Positions 29,268-39,200 of a stretch of 64,000 nucleotides of DNA are shown piece after piece (position 1 is the first letter of the stretch; each line of letters starts with the position of its first letter). Made by a program: the position numbers and the translations under genes. The DNA is from Photobacterium sp. TLY01 (lineage in GTDB: Bacteria > Pseudomonadota > Gammaproteobacteria > Enterobacterales > Vibrionaceae): contig NZ_CP090364.1 in assembly GCF_021432065.1 (NCBI RefSeq), positions 1,936,601 to 2,000,600 on the forward strand, written 5' to 3'. The notes under the pieces are model-generated. The model was not told where the DNA came from. It saw only the letters and a program-made list of their open reading frames with translations, and made no database searches.

Positions 29268-31265
29268 ATGAAAAAACAGACTTCTGTCATCCGGCGTATG
29301 TACGCAGGTTTCGCCGTGATGATCGGCCTCTTCGCAACCACCAGCACACTGACACTGATGGAAACCAAGACCATCTATGGTCAGTTGGAATCGGTCAACA
29401 CCGAGTCCGTTCCGTTAGTCACCATTTCCAGTCAGGCCAATGTGGAACTTCTGGTTGCCGACAAAGTGTTTAAAGATTTCCTGACCACCAATGATCAAGA
29501 TCGAATGCAGCAATATGAAAGCCAGTTTACTGAGTCTTACGATCATTTCAGACAGACTCTGGCCACGCTGATTGATACCGCGAAAGATTACCCAACACTG
29601 AGCAGCCAGTTAGAAGCCTTAAAAGCATTGGAAGACAGATACTTTACCCAGGCACAGGTTGCCATGAGCAACTACCGTGATCAGTTAGCCGCCAATGAAG
29701 CTCGTCAGCAATCCATCCGCCGCTTTCAGCAATTGCATCGTGACCTCAACGTACGTATGAAAGATGTCATTGCCGATCGCAGCCGGGTGTCTGAACTGAT
29801 GCTGGCAAAAAGTTACTTCGACAAACTGGGCCAGACAGAATCCATCACCTCTGATGCGCTGGCATCCAGCGATGTTGAAACGATCAATGAAGCGATAAAA
29901 AACAATAAGCGTCTGGTGAACCATCTCAGCAATTCTTACCGCACTCTGACCTCGATGATCCCTGACCTCAAGCGGACGTTCGACTCTTCCATCGAGCAGT
30001 ATAATCAAGACATCGGCCAGTCCGGCGGTGTGCTGGATGTGCATTTTAACTATATTCAGGCTCAGGAACGCCTCTATACCAGTATCAGTAATCTGGCGGC
30101 TGAAATTAACAATGCCAACGCTTTACTGGAAAGCTTCCGCAGCCAGGCTCGCGGAGACATGGATACGGCCATCGCTCAGGCCGGAACCTCTTACCAGACA
30201 GGGGTCAGAAATACCGTGTTATTAGGCAGCCTGGCCGCATTTCTGGCCGTTGTTATCGGCTGGTTTCTGGCACGAAACGTCAGACAACCGCTGGCTTCCA
30301 CTCTGACCACCCTGGAAGCGCTGACCGCAGGTGATATGACAAAGCGCATTACAGACAACAAATTTGCTGAGTTCGGACAGTTGAGCCATCACATTAATAC
30401 CCTGGCCGATCATCTGCAGCAACTCCTGAGCCAGCTCAGCGATGCCTCCGCCGAACTGACGGAAGTCGCAACCCAAAATCAGACCACCACAGCTGATGCG
30501 AAAGATCGTCTGAACGAACAGCGCCAGCAAACCGCGTCTGTCGCCACTGCAATGACAGAAATGGAGCACTCGGTCGCTCAGGTGACCCAAAGTGCCCAGC
30601 ACACGCTGGATAAAGTGAAAAATGTTGAATCGGCCGCGGCAACCGGTCGCAATGTCATGGGTCGCAATATTTCCACCACCCATCAACTGTCCGAGCAATT
30701 GGACCAGTCGGTGCAGGCGGTAAATCAGCTCCAGCAAATGAGCAGCAATATCGGCAGTATCCTGGATGTGATCCGGACGATTGCCGATCAGACCAACCTG
30801 CTGGCGCTGAACGCCGCGATTGAGGCCGCCCGCGCCGGTGAACAGGGACGCGGCTTTGCCGTGGTTGCTGATGAAGTGCGTATTCTTGCGCAGCGAACCA
30901 CAGCCTCCACAGGTGAGATTGAATCCATGATTCAAGAGCTGCAATCCAGCTCAAGCCAGGCGGTTCAGGTGATTGAAAGCTGCGTGAACGAAATGGAAGA
31001 CAGCGTCAACCAGACCTCAGAAGCCAGCAGCGCGATGGAAGAAATTGAAGCCATCATTATTGAAATCAGTGATATGAGCAGCCAGATCGTGCAAGCCACC
31101 GAAGAGCAGCGCAGCACCACAGCCAGTATTGCCCGTAGTCTGGAAGACATCAGTGAAATTGCCGACGCCAATCTGGCAGCGATGGAAAGCGTCACCAGCG
31201 CCAGCCTGAAGCTGGATCATCAGGCTAAAGAGCAAAACGCCCTGGTTCAACGCTTCACGCTCTGA
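29268..31265 (+). CDS. Methyl-accepting chemotaxis protein
   Basis: A 665-residue transmembrane chemoreceptor: TM1 about 10-30, helical periplasmic sensor 31-314 without a recognisable Cache fold, TM2 315-334, HAMP about 335-388, then the cytoplasmic signalling coiled coil. The trimer/CheA-CheW hairpin tip [20 protein letters not shown] lies near 506-525, followed by [12 protein letters not shown]. It ends without a CheR-tethering pentapeptide. The ligand cannot be inferred. AGGGA at 29253-29257 is the ribosome binding site. The long all-helical sensor resembles the 4HB/HBM class. Confidence 0.93.
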   Translation: MKKQTSVIRRMYAGFAVMIGLFATTSTLTLMETKTIYGQLESVNTESVPLVTISSQANVELLVADKVFKDFLTTNDQDRMQQYESQFTESYDHFRQTLATLIDTAKDYPTLSSQLEALKALEDRYFTQAQVAMSNYRDQLAANEARQQSIRRFQQLHRDLNVRMKDVIADRSRVSELMLAKSYFDKLGQTESITSDALASSDVETINEAIKNNKRLVNHLSNSYRTLTSMIPDLKRTFDSSIEQYNQDIGQSGGVLDVHFNYIQAQERLYTSISNLAAEINNANALLESFRSQARGDMDTAIAQAGTSYQTGVRNTVLLGSLAAFLAVVIGWFLARNVRQPLASTLTTLEALTAGDMTKRITDNKFAEFGQLSHHINTLADHLQQLLSQLSDASAELTEVATQNQTTTADAKDRLNEQRQQTASVATAMTEMEHSVAQVTQSAQHTLDKVKNVESAAATGRNVMGRNISTTHQLSEQLDQSVQAVNQLQQMSSNIGSILDVIRTIADQTNLLALNAAIEAARAGEQGRGFAVVADEVRILAQRTTASTGEIESMIQELQSSSSQAVQVIESCVNEMEDSVNQTSEASSAMEEIEAIIIEISDMSSQIVQATEEQRSTTASIARSLEDISEIADANLAAMESVTSASLKLDHQAKEQNALVQRFTL

Positions 31266-31288
31266 TCAACTCAGGATAATCCCTCATC

Positions 31289-31315
31289 AGGCCAGAATCC
31301 GTTTCTGGCCTTTTT
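31289..31315 (+). terminator. Rho-independent terminator of the chemoreceptor gene
   Basis: AGGCCAGAA (31289-31297) and TTCTGGCCT (31303-31311) form a perfect stem with a T-run, 23 bases after the stop. Confidence 0.85.
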
Positions 31316-31440
31316 ATCGTGTCTGTCCGTTTATCTACCTATCTAATCACAGTTACTGATAATTTTATCTGCTTCGCAAATCCAACCGTTTGGTTTACTA
31401 TGCGCCACCCAAAAATTTCAGCTGAGTCTATCAGGCATCT

Positions 31441-32184
31441 ATGTCCGCCAACGCCCTATATACAGACCTTTCCGGCTATTACGACTTAATGTGTGTCGAT
31501 ATTGATTACCAGGCACAAAGCCATTGTATTCGCCGACTCCATCAATTGTTCGGTAACAAAGGCAACACCCATCTTGATCTGGCCTGCGGAACCGGTCCGC
31601 ATGTTCGCCATTTCATTGATTATGGCTATCAATGCAGTGGATTGGATATCAATCAGCCGATGCTGGACATTGCCGCTACGCGTTGCCCAGAGGCCCAGTT
31701 CACCTTACAAAACATGAGTGATTTCAATATCACTTCCCAGGTCGACTTGATCACCTGTTTCCTGTATTCCATCCACTACAGCGATGGTATTGAAAAGTTA
31801 AAAGACTGCATCGCCAGCGTACACAGTGCATTAAGCGACCAGGGGATGTTCTGCTTTAATGTCGTTGATAAAGACAAAATCAATAACGACTTGTTTGTCA
31901 GGCACTCGGCCCAGCACGACGGTAGTCACTTCACCTTCCACTCCGGATGGCATTATTGCGGTCATGGCGAGAAACAGTCTTTAAAACTCAGTATCGAAAA
32001 GAGCACAGCTGACGAAACCCATCGATGGCATGACGAGCACCCTATGGTTGCTGTCACTATCAAGCAGCTCAAAGAGATACTGAAGCCATACTTTGAGGTT
32101 CACGTTTTTGAACATGACTACGAAAAAATCATCCCCTGGGATAACAACTCAGGCAATGCCCTTTTTGCTTGTGTAAAGATCTGA
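31441..32184 (+). CDS. Class I SAM-dependent methyltransferase
   Basis: A 247-residue cytoplasmic protein with the SAM-binding motif LDLACGTGPHVRHF (about 41-54), the acidic residue of SGLDINQPML and the post-motif FNITSQVDLITCFLYSIHY. The rest (a beta-rich insertion, GWHYCGHGEKQSLKLSIEK) resembles small-molecule or glycine/sarcosine-like methyltransferases, but the substrate is unknown. It is a single-gene unit between a terminator and the transposase locus. Confidence 0.82.
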   Translation: MSANALYTDLSGYYDLMCVDIDYQAQSHCIRRLHQLFGNKGNTHLDLACGTGPHVRHFIDYGYQCSGLDINQPMLDIAATRCPEAQFTLQNMSDFNITSQVDLITCFLYSIHYSDGIEKLKDCIASVHSALSDQGMFCFNVVDKDKINNDLFVRHSAQHDGSHFTFHSGWHYCGHGEKQSLKLSIEKSTADETHRWHDEHPMVAVTIKQLKEILKPYFEVHVFEHDYEKIIPWDNNSGNALFACVKI

Positions 32185-32189
32185 CTCTG

Positions 32190-32225
32190 ATGGGCATCAT
32201 TCAGTGCGTTATCAATGATGCCCAT
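32190..32225. repeat. 12-bp inverted repeat behind the methyltransferase gene
   Basis: ATGGGCATCATT (32190-32201) and AATGATGCCCAT (32214-32225) are perfectly complementary around a 12-base loop, starting five bases after the stop. No T-run follows, so it is either a weak terminator or the left border structure of the transposase locus. Confidence 0.6.
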
Positions 32226-32239
32226 ACTGTCCATACTGT
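32222..32239 (+). repeat. Tandem duplication of CCATACTGT
   Basis: Two adjacent exact copies of a 9-base unit, CCATACTGT, the first overlapping the right arm of the inverted repeat. Confidence 0.85.
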
Positions 32240-32271
32240 GGACCAAGAGAGAGTGTTACGGACAGACACCA

Positions 32272-32316
32272 CATCAAGAGCATCAAGAGCATCAAGAGCA
32301 TCAAGAGCATCAAGAG
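32272..32316 (+). repeat. Five tandem copies of CATCAAGAG
   Basis: Five exact, head-to-tail copies of the 9-base unit CATCAAGAG (45 bases). The array is flanked on both sides by GGACAGACA (32260-32268 and 32316-32324, the latter sharing its first G with the array). Non-coding as far as I can see; a likely slippage-prone microsatellite-type array. Confidence 0.95.
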
Positions 32317-32477
32317 GACAGACATACGATGATGCAGGGACAGGCGCATAAAGAAAAAAACAACTTCATCAGTTTCATGAGGTTCCGACCTGGATCGCGG
32401 CTTCGGGATTTGCCCCTTTTATCATTGAGCACAACAAAATACTGTGTATTTATCCAGTTCAATAGTTGTGACTCCCA

Positions 32478-33434
32478 ATAACGACAGCACGCAGCCAACT
32501 TATCAGTATAGAAGCGACACCCTACTACCATTGCGTTTCCCGCTGTGTTCGCCGCTCTTTTCTGTGCGGCTACGATGTTCTCACCCAGACCAGCTATGAA
32601 CACCGGCGGGGATGGGTTGAGAAACGGTTGAAGCGGATTGCCAGTGTCTTCTGTGTGGATGTTTGCGCCTATGCCATTATGAGCAATCACTACCATGTCG
32701 TTCTTCATATCAACAAACCAAAAGCTCATCGCCTGTCGAACCATGACGTGATAGAGCGCTGGCTCACCTTACATCGCGCCCCTGTGCTGATTCAGCGTTT
32801 TTTAAAGCACGAGGCCTTATCCAAGGCCGAACATACTGCTTGCTTAACCATCATCAAAACCTGGCGCGAGCGGCTTTGTTCCATTAGCTGGTTCATGCGC
32901 CTGCTCAATCAATACATCGCCAGTAAAGCCAATCAGGAAGACGAGTGTACCGGCCACTTTTGGGAAGGCCGCTTCAAAAGCCAGGCATTATTGGATGATA
33001 AAGCCTTAGCCGCCGCCATGGCGTACGTCGATTTAAACCCGATCCGGGCCGGTATCGCAAAGACACCGGAAGCCTCCGACTACACATCCGTGAAAGCACG
33101 CATTGAATCGCTTCAAAAGAACGAAGCAACGGCGCCCTGTCTTTTCCCTTTCGCCGGTAACCCGCGAAATAATATGCCAGAAGGGCTGCCATTTCGCCTG
33201 TCAGATTATCTTGAACTGGTCCACTGGACCGGACGACAAATCAGGGAAGGGAAACATCACCATATCCACTCGACTCAATGCCCGATCCTTGAGCGACTCA
33301 GTTTTAGCACAGCCTGCTGGCTAAATATTTGCACCAGTATTGAAAAAGGACTCCTGATTGGTACCCCTTCATCTATTCAAGCCGTTTTACCGAAACTGAA
33401 CCGAAAGCGGTGTATCGGTTTACGCATTCCATAA
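32478..33434 (+). CDS. REP-associated-type tyrosine transposase (Y1_Tnp / TnpA_REP family), start codon apparently lost
   Basis: A single-stranded-DNA HUH transposase relative. The reading frame from 32478 gives TTARSQLISIEATPYYHC as the N-terminus, the family's normal beginning, but the codon where Met is expected is ATA (32478-32480), and stops lie just upstream (TAG 32463, TGA 32469). The next usual start is TTG 32628, which would delete the N-terminal strand but keep the HUH histidines (SNHYHVVLH). Later blocks GHFWEGRFKSQALLDD and YVDLNPIRAG, and a Tyr in SDYTSVK as likely nucleophile, are intact. Full frame: 318 residues, family-normal. So the gene is either recently damaged, translated from ATA at low level, or read from TTG. 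Confidence 0.8.
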   Translation: MTTARSQLISIEATPYYHCVSRCVRRSFLCGYDVLTQTSYEHRRGWVEKRLKRIASVFCVDVCAYAIMSNHYHVVLHINKPKAHRLSNHDVIERWLTLHRAPVLIQRFLKHEALSKAEHTACLTIIKTWRERLCSISWFMRLLNQYIASKANQEDECTGHFWEGRFKSQALLDDKALAAAMAYVDLNPIRAGIAKTPEASDYTSVKARIESLQKNEATAPCLFPFAGNPRNNMPEGLPFRLSDYLELVHWTGRQIREGKHHHIHSTQCPILERLSFSTACWLNICTSIEKGLLIGTPSSIQAVLPKLNRKRCIGLRIP

Positions 33435-33698
33435 CATTCTCGGCAAACAGTTCCTCAACAACAATCCATTCGCAAGCCGCCCCTCGCCTGAAAATCAGGA
33501 CTGAGATCTAAAAACCTAGTACCAAGCCAAAAAATCACAGGAGATACATTTCTGAAAAATAATTTATGGCCTTGATAGCCTCTTGCGATACGCTTTTTCT
33601 AATATGCCTGTCCTTATAAAATATATGACTGTCCTCATTCAGTTGTGAGCCACCGCGTCTGCTTAGTGTGACTGTCCCCGTTAAGCCACCTTAAGCCG

Positions 33699-33714
33699 AT
33701 GCAAACGATTGCGG
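33699..33714. promoter_or_regulatory. PurR-like operator upstream of pyrC
   Basis: ATGCAAACGATTGCGG resembles the PurR consensus ACGCAAACGTTTGCGT, keeping the GCAA...TTGC half-sites and central CG-flanked core (13 of 16 by eye). E. coli pyrC belongs to the PurR regulon, which makes the site plausible. It lies about 28 bases upstream of the predicted -35. Confidence 0.5.
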
Positions 33715-33741
33715 TTTGAGAGGGCAAATGGGCAATACGGC

Positions 33742-33770
33742 TTTACTTAGTCACGCCATACTTTTAGAAT
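33742..33770 (+). promoter_or_regulatory. Candidate sigma-70 promoter of pyrC
   Basis: TTTACT (33742-33747) and TAGAAT (33765-33770) are 17 bases apart, 28 bases before the pyrC start codon; a GGAGGG ribosome binding site follows at 33785-33790. Confidence 0.5.
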
Positions 33771-33797
33771 CGGGCGAATTTTTTGGAGGGAGCTACT

Positions 33798-34829
33798 ATG
33801 ACGTCGATCACTATCACACGTCCGGACGACTGGCACGTACACCTGCGCGATGGCGATGTACTGAAGGATACGGTTCGGGACATCAGCCGCTATATGGGAC
33901 GGGCTATCATCATGCCTAACCTGGTTCCTCCCGTGACAGATACCTCTGCCGCTCTTGCTTACCGTGATCGTATTCTGGCTGCTCAGCCAAGTGAAACATT
34001 CTCTCCTTTGATGGTGCTCTACCTCACCGATAACACAACCCCTGACGAGATTCGCAAAGCCAAGGCCAGTGGTCATGTATTTGCGGCCAAGCTCTACCCT
34101 GCCGGAGCAACCACGAACTCTGATTCAGGCGTCACTGACATCAACAAACTGCTGCCGACCATGGAAGCCATGCAGGAAGTGGGTATGCCGTTGTTGATTC
34201 ATGGCGAAGTCACCAAGCACGATGTAGATATTTTCGACCGTGAGAAAGTCTTCCTGGACACTGTTCTGGCGCCTATCGTCGCAGCCATGCCAAACCTGAA
34301 AGTGGTCCTTGAGCACATCACCACTAAAGATGCGGTCGACTTCGTCAACAATGCCGGGCCGAACGTGGGCGCAACAATTACCGCCCACCATTTGCTGTAT
34401 AACCGTAACCATATGCTGGCAGGTGGCATCCGTCCGCACTTCTACTGCCTGCCGATTTTGAAGCGCAACACGCATCAGGAAGCACTGATTGCAGCGGCCA
34501 CCAGTGGCAGCAACAAATTCTTCCTGGGCACAGATTCCGCGCCGCATGCGAAGGGCAAAAAAGAAGCCGCCTGCGGTTGTGCCGGCTCTTATACAGCACA
34601 TGCTGCTATTGAGCTGTACGCAGAAGTTTTCGAGCTGGCAGACGCACTCGACAAACTGGAAGGTTTTGCCAGCCATCATGGTCCCGATTTCTATGGCCTG
34701 CCTCGCAATCACGACACCATCACCCTGACCAAACAAAGCTGGGCGGTGCCGGATACCATGGAATTCGGTGCCGACCAAGTTGTGCCGATTCGGGCCGGCG
34801 AACAAATCAGCTGGAAAGTGACAGATTAA
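33798..34829 (+). CDS. pyrC: Dihydroorotase
   Basis: PyrC closes carbamoyl aspartate to dihydroorotate in pyrimidine synthesis. The 343-residue class II enzyme shows the zinc ligands HVH (residues 13 and 15), the carbamylated Lys in [12 protein letters not shown] (about 99), the later His in LIHGE and EHITT, and the catalytic Asp in GTDSAPH. The start is ATG 33798, preceded at seven bases by GGAGGG; the TTG at 33783 lies inside that site. The gene stands alone and ends in a strong terminator. Confidence 0.97.
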   Translation: MTSITITRPDDWHVHLRDGDVLKDTVRDISRYMGRAIIMPNLVPPVTDTSAALAYRDRILAAQPSETFSPLMVLYLTDNTTPDEIRKAKASGHVFAAKLYPAGATTNSDSGVTDINKLLPTMEAMQEVGMPLLIHGEVTKHDVDIFDREKVFLDTVLAPIVAAMPNLKVVLEHITTKDAVDFVNNAGPNVGATITAHHLLYNRNHMLAGGIRPHFYCLPILKRNTHQEALIAAATSGSNKFFLGTDSAPHAKGKKEAACGCAGSYTAHAAIELYAEVFELADALDKLEGFASHHGPDFYGLPRNHDTITLTKQSWAVPDTMEFGADQVVPIRAGEQISWKVTD

Positions 34830-34846
34830 TCCGCTTTGCCATCATG

Positions 34847-34875
34847 AGAAGGCTCCTGTTGTGGAGCCTTCTTTC
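34847..34875 (+). terminator. Rho-independent terminator of pyrC
   Basis: AGAAGGCTCC (34847-34856) pairs perfectly with GGAGCCTTCT (34863-34872), 17 bases after the stop, followed by T-rich sequence. Confidence 0.85.
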
Positions 34876-34963
34876 TATCTGTGTCCCTATTTCACACAAT
34901 CTGCTTGCTTCATCCTCCAGCACGATTAAAGTATAAAAAACAATCACTTTTAAAGAGGTGTCT

Positions 34964-36199
34964 GTGACTGGTTATGAATCAATTCCCTCACTTGTCATTT
35001 TCGCCGTACTGGGCTGGGTTGCCCTGAACACCATTTTTTTCTTCTCTCACCGCTGGCGGCTGTTTTCAGACATTACCTGGATCCTCTTGCTGGGACTGAC
35101 CTACGGCGCAGTTTCCGCAATGCCAGATTCCAACTTGCCGGATCTGGTGCTGGAGCCCCATGTTGTGCTGTATCTTTTCGTGCCGCTGCTGGTGTTTTCA
35201 TCCACCCAATGTATTTGCCTGTTTCATTTCAGACATGTGCTGCTCCCAGCGTCACTGGCCGGCTCTCTAGGGATATTGATCAGCATGCTGGTGATCGCGA
35301 CCGCCATTCACTGGCTGCTCGAAGTTCCCCTTATGCCGGCTCTGCTGTTTGGGGTCATCATCTCTGCCACAGACCCACTGGCAATCAGCGCCTTATTCAA
35401 AGATAACCAAAGCGTGACCGAAAATCAGAAACTGCTGATTGAGGGAGAATCCATACTGAACGATGGCTTTGTGGTCACTGTGGCCAGTATTCTTTCATTG
35501 GTCATTTTCAGCGGTGTGGAATTTGATTTGGCAAGCAGCAGCCTGAGCTTGGTGTCACATGTCGTGGGGGCTTTGGTGGTCGGTGTCGTCCTGGGACGCG
35601 GGGCTCGCTGGCTGCTGACGTTGCTTCATGAGCGGCATTACACCTTAACAACCAATATCACGCTGGCTTTGGCGTATGGCAGTTTTGTGTTGGCGGAAGA
35701 GTTGCATTTTTCAGGGATTCTTGCCGTATTTGCCGCGGCACTGGCATACGGTTACAAGCCCTATCAGGATGATGCCAATCACCTGGCACACCAGGAGATC
35801 TGGGAATATCTGGATTATGTCGCCAACGCACTGCTTTTCTTTCTGCTGGGTTCCAGCGTGTTTACCCTCTTGTCTCTCGAGATGCTGTCCGCCGTGAACA
35901 TCCTGTTATCCATACTACTGCTTTTTTCAGCACGGCTTATTTCGCTTTGGCTGATATTGCCAGCCCTGCGTATCGAGTCGGAAAAGCTGTCGCGGCTTGA
36001 CTTCTGGCTGCTGAATTTCTCGGGCGCACGTGGCGCAGTATCCATTGCCCTGATCCTGATGCTGCCGGCAGATTTCAGTTACAAGCCTTTGTTTCTGACG
36101 ATGGCAATCAGTATGGTTCTGTTTTCCCTGATTGTTTATCCGGTCATCACCAAGCGCATACTGGCACAAACGAATAGCACCAAAGAGTCGGCTTCTTAA
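34964..36199 (+). CDS. CPA1-family Na+(K+)/H+ antiporter
   Basis: A 411-residue inner-membrane protein with about 12 hydrophobic helices. ISATDPLAISALF carries the family's transport aspartate and LIEGESILNDGFVV the second conserved acidic motif, both diagnostic of CPA1 (NhaP/NhaK-like) exchangers; FSGARGAVSIALIL is the conserved late helix. No long C-terminal cytoplasmic tail is present. GTG 34964 is preferred because AGAGG lies five bases before it, over an in-frame GTG six bases upstream that overlaps the site. The exact cation is unknown. Confidence 0.87.
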   Translation: MTGYESIPSLVIFAVLGWVALNTIFFFSHRWRLFSDITWILLLGLTYGAVSAMPDSNLPDLVLEPHVVLYLFVPLLVFSSTQCICLFHFRHVLLPASLAGSLGILISMLVIATAIHWLLEVPLMPALLFGVIISATDPLAISALFKDNQSVTENQKLLIEGESILNDGFVVTVASILSLVIFSGVEFDLASSSLSLVSHVVGALVVGVVLGRGARWLLTLLHERHYTLTTNITLALAYGSFVLAEELHFSGILAVFAAALAYGYKPYQDDANHLAHQEIWEYLDYVANALLFFLLGSSVFTLLSLEMLSAVNILLSILLLFSARLISLWLILPALRIESEKLSRLDFWLLNFSGARGAVSIALILMLPADFSYKPLFLTMAISMVLFSLIVYPVITKRILAQTNSTKESAS

Positions 36200-36226
36200 C
36201 ACCTTTTCCGTGGAATCGTCCTCCCT

Positions 36227-36256
36227 GCATCGGTGCGGGGAGGACGGAAAGTATGA
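36227..36256. repeat. Inverted repeat between the antiporter gene and the RND pump gene
   Basis: CGTCCTCCC (36227-36235) and GGGAGGACG (36248-36256) can form a 9-bp stem between convergent genes. Lack of T-runs makes terminator activity doubtful, yet the position suits one. Confidence 0.45.
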
Positions 36257-36287
36257 TTTTCAGAGCATGAAATTCAGTGGCATCAAG

Positions 36288-39200
36288 CTACATCTGGCGG
36301 CCCGGTATCGGAACGCTGTGGAAGAGCCGGTACAGCACAGGGACCACAATCAGGGTCAGTATGGTCGCAAAACCCAGGCCGAACATAATGGTCACTGCCA
36401 TTGGCTTAAAGAACACATCCGGCAGTAGCGGAATCATGCCCAGAATCGTCGTGATTGCTGCCATACAGACAGGACGAACCCGGCTGACTGCGGCATCCAC
36501 CACCGCCTGATATTTTTCTTTACCACTGCTGATTTCAATTTCGATCTGATCCAACAGCACAATGCCGTTTTTCACCAGCATGCCAGACAAGCTCAAAAAG
36601 CCCAGTAAAGCCATAAAGCCAAACGGGGTGTTCAGCAACAGCAAGCCGGATGCTACCCCGATCACCGCCAGAGGGACAGTCGCCCACACGATCAGCGCCT
36701 CTTTCACCTTGTTAAACAGGAAGATGGTGATCAGGAACATCATCAGATAACCCATTGGCATTGAGCTGAACAACGACGCTTTCGCATCGCCGGATGACTC
36801 GTACTCGCCGCCCCATTCCAACGCATAACCTGGCGGCAGGTCCAGTGCCTCAATTGCCGGCTGGATTCGCTTTTGCACCGTGGCGGCAGTTTCATCGCCC
36901 AACGGATCAGGGTCAGCCATCACTGTCAGCACCCGCTTTCTGTCTTTGCGTGCGATGAGCGGATCTTCCCAGCGCAGATTGACGGCTGAGATCACTTGCT
37001 GCAATGGCACATATCCCTGAACAGCCGGACTCCAGATTTTCATCCCTTCAATGGTGTTGATATCAACACGCTCCTGCTCCGGCAGTCTGGCAACAATCGG
37101 CATCAGAGTAGTGCCCTCGCGGTAAATCCCCACAGAGAGACCAGAAAATGCCATTTGCAGCAGATCATCGACATCTTTTTTGGTAATACCGTAACGACGG
37201 GCCTGGCTCTCGTTGAACACCGGCTCAAGCACTTTCGTCCGTTCACGCCAGTCGTGACGTATGTTGGCTGTGCCTGCGTCAGCCCTCATGATATCAGTGA
37301 CGTCTTTGGCCAGGCCGCGCAGTACCGTCGGATCGGGGCCGATCAGCCGGGCTTCGATTTTCGCGCCCGAAGACGGACCAAGCATGATTTGCTTGAGCTT
37401 GTATTCCACATTCGGGAAGCCCTGAACAATGATCGCCTGCACCTGAGACATAGCCGGCAGCACATCATCAAACTGCTTCACCCGAATAATCAGCTCGCCA
37501 TAAGCGGCATAACTTTTTTCGGGTGAATAAGTCAGCATAAAGCGTTGTGAGCCTTTACCCGCACTGGTGCTCACATAATCAATGCTGTCATTTTGCTCAA
37601 TTTGCTGCTGCATCTGTTTCAGCACATCATTGGTTGCCCGGATATCGGTGCCTTCAGGCAACCAGATATCCACCATGAACATAGGCGAGGTGGAGGCAGG
37701 GAAGAAAGATTGCTTAATCAGTGTAAAACCGTACAGGCTCACACCCAGCATGACCACCAGCGATATCACAGTCAGCCAGGCGCGTCGCATACAAAGCTCA
37801 AGGAACTGCCGGTACAACACAAAAAACTTGCCTTTGTAAGGGTCGTCATTCTCTTCTGCACTTTCAGCCACTTTTTGCGATTTAAAGAACAAATCGGCGA
37901 AGAAAGGCGTCAGGGAAATGGCGGTAAACCAGCTCAGCATTAAAGAAATCAGTAGCACGGTAAACAAAGTACGGGTGTATTCCCCGGTCGAGTCCTGCGA
38001 TAAGCCAATAGGCGCAAACGCCATGACAGCAATCACAGTCGCGCCCAGGAGCGGCCATTTGGTTTGTGTGACGATGTCAGACGCCGCCTGCAGCCGTGTA
38101 CGCCCTTTCTGCAAACCAATCAGTATGCCTTCAACCACCACTATGGCATTGTCAACCAGCATCCCCAAAGCAATTACCAGTGCCCCCAATGAAATGCGCT
38201 GCAGGTCGATAGCCATCCATTTCATAAACACAAAAGTGGCAAGTACGGTTAACAGCAGAATCAGTCCAATAAGAAGACCGGAACGCAATCCCATGAAGAA
38301 CAGCAGGACAACAATTACAATCGCAACGGCCTGGCCCAGGCTCACTACAAAGCCGCTGACCGATTTATCCACTTCTGTCGGCTGGCTGTATACTACGCCG
38401 ATATCGATGCCCACCGGCTGCTGCCCTTTCAGTTCAGCAAGACGCTTCATAACGCGCTTACCGCCTTCAACCACATTGATACCGGAAACAAAAGAGATAC
38501 CCAGATTCAGGGCTTGCTTGCCGTTATAACTGACCAGATTATCCGGAACTTCCTTAAACCCGCGTTCGATCGTGGCGACATCTCTGAGGTAAATCAGCCC
38601 CTGAGAGCCGGAATCTTTAATGATCAGATCGCCCAGCGCATCCGCATTCTGAAATTCACCTGTGGTCTGAACGCGAATATACTCATCCCCGACGCGAATA
38701 GCGCCAGAACTGGTCACCAGATTTTGCTGCTGCAAGGTGCCGTAAATTGTATCCGGTGAGATACCCAGGTTACTCAGCCGCTGCATAGATATTTCAATAA
38801 ATACCTGCTCTTGCTGCGTACCCGTGACCTGTACTTTGCCCACACCATTAACCAGTTCGAGCTCCCGGCGAAGATAATCAACATAATCGTTGAGTTCACG
38901 ATAGGTATAACCATCGCCGGTCACAGCCAGTAAAATGCCGTATACATCACCAAAGTCATCCACTACTTTGGGCACCCCGACACCGGGTGGCAGGCTGGGT
39001 TTCAGGTCATTCACCTTACGGCGCAGTTCATCCCAGATCTGCGGCAGATCGTCCGGTCCATAATTGTTTTTCATGGTCACTGTGATCTGAGACAAATCGC
39101 GGCTTGAAATAGAGTTAACTTCATCGACATAAGGAAGCTGACCGATAGCCTTCTCGATCGGATAGGTTACCTCTTCTTCAACCTGCTGCGCTGTCGCACC

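Larger units (their letters stand above)
32250..33680. mobile_element. Transposase locus bounded by inverted clusters of a GGACAGNCA-type motif
   Basis: Three copies of the motif point right on the left flank (GGACAGACA at 32260-32268 and 32316-32324, GGACAGGCG at 32338-32346) and three point left on the right flank (TGCCTGTCC 33605-33613, TGACTGTCC 33626-33634, TGACTGTCC 33669-33677). The Y1-type transposase gene lies between. This symmetric arrangement fits a REPtron-like element whose repeats are recognised by its own transposase; exact borders are inferred. Confidence 0.55.
33435..33797 (+). promoter_or_regulatory. Region between the transposase gene and pyrC
   Basis: About 360 bases with no gene. 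The left two thirds, notably 33510-33640, are AT-rich and contain the right-hand CTGTCC motif cluster. The right third holds a PurR-like operator and a promoter for pyrC, listed separately. Confidence 0.6.

Noticed and set aside
30222-30944. 240-codon open frame on the minus strand
   Set aside because: Antisense to the chemoreceptor signalling domain; Gly/His/Gln-rich shadow translation.
32272-32316. CATCAAGAG array considered as a CRISPR
   Set aside because: Units are contiguous and only 9 bases long, with no spacers and no cas genes.
32310-32744. 144-codon open frame on the minus strand
   Set aside because: Runs across the transposase 5' end and non-coding repeats; no homology-like features.
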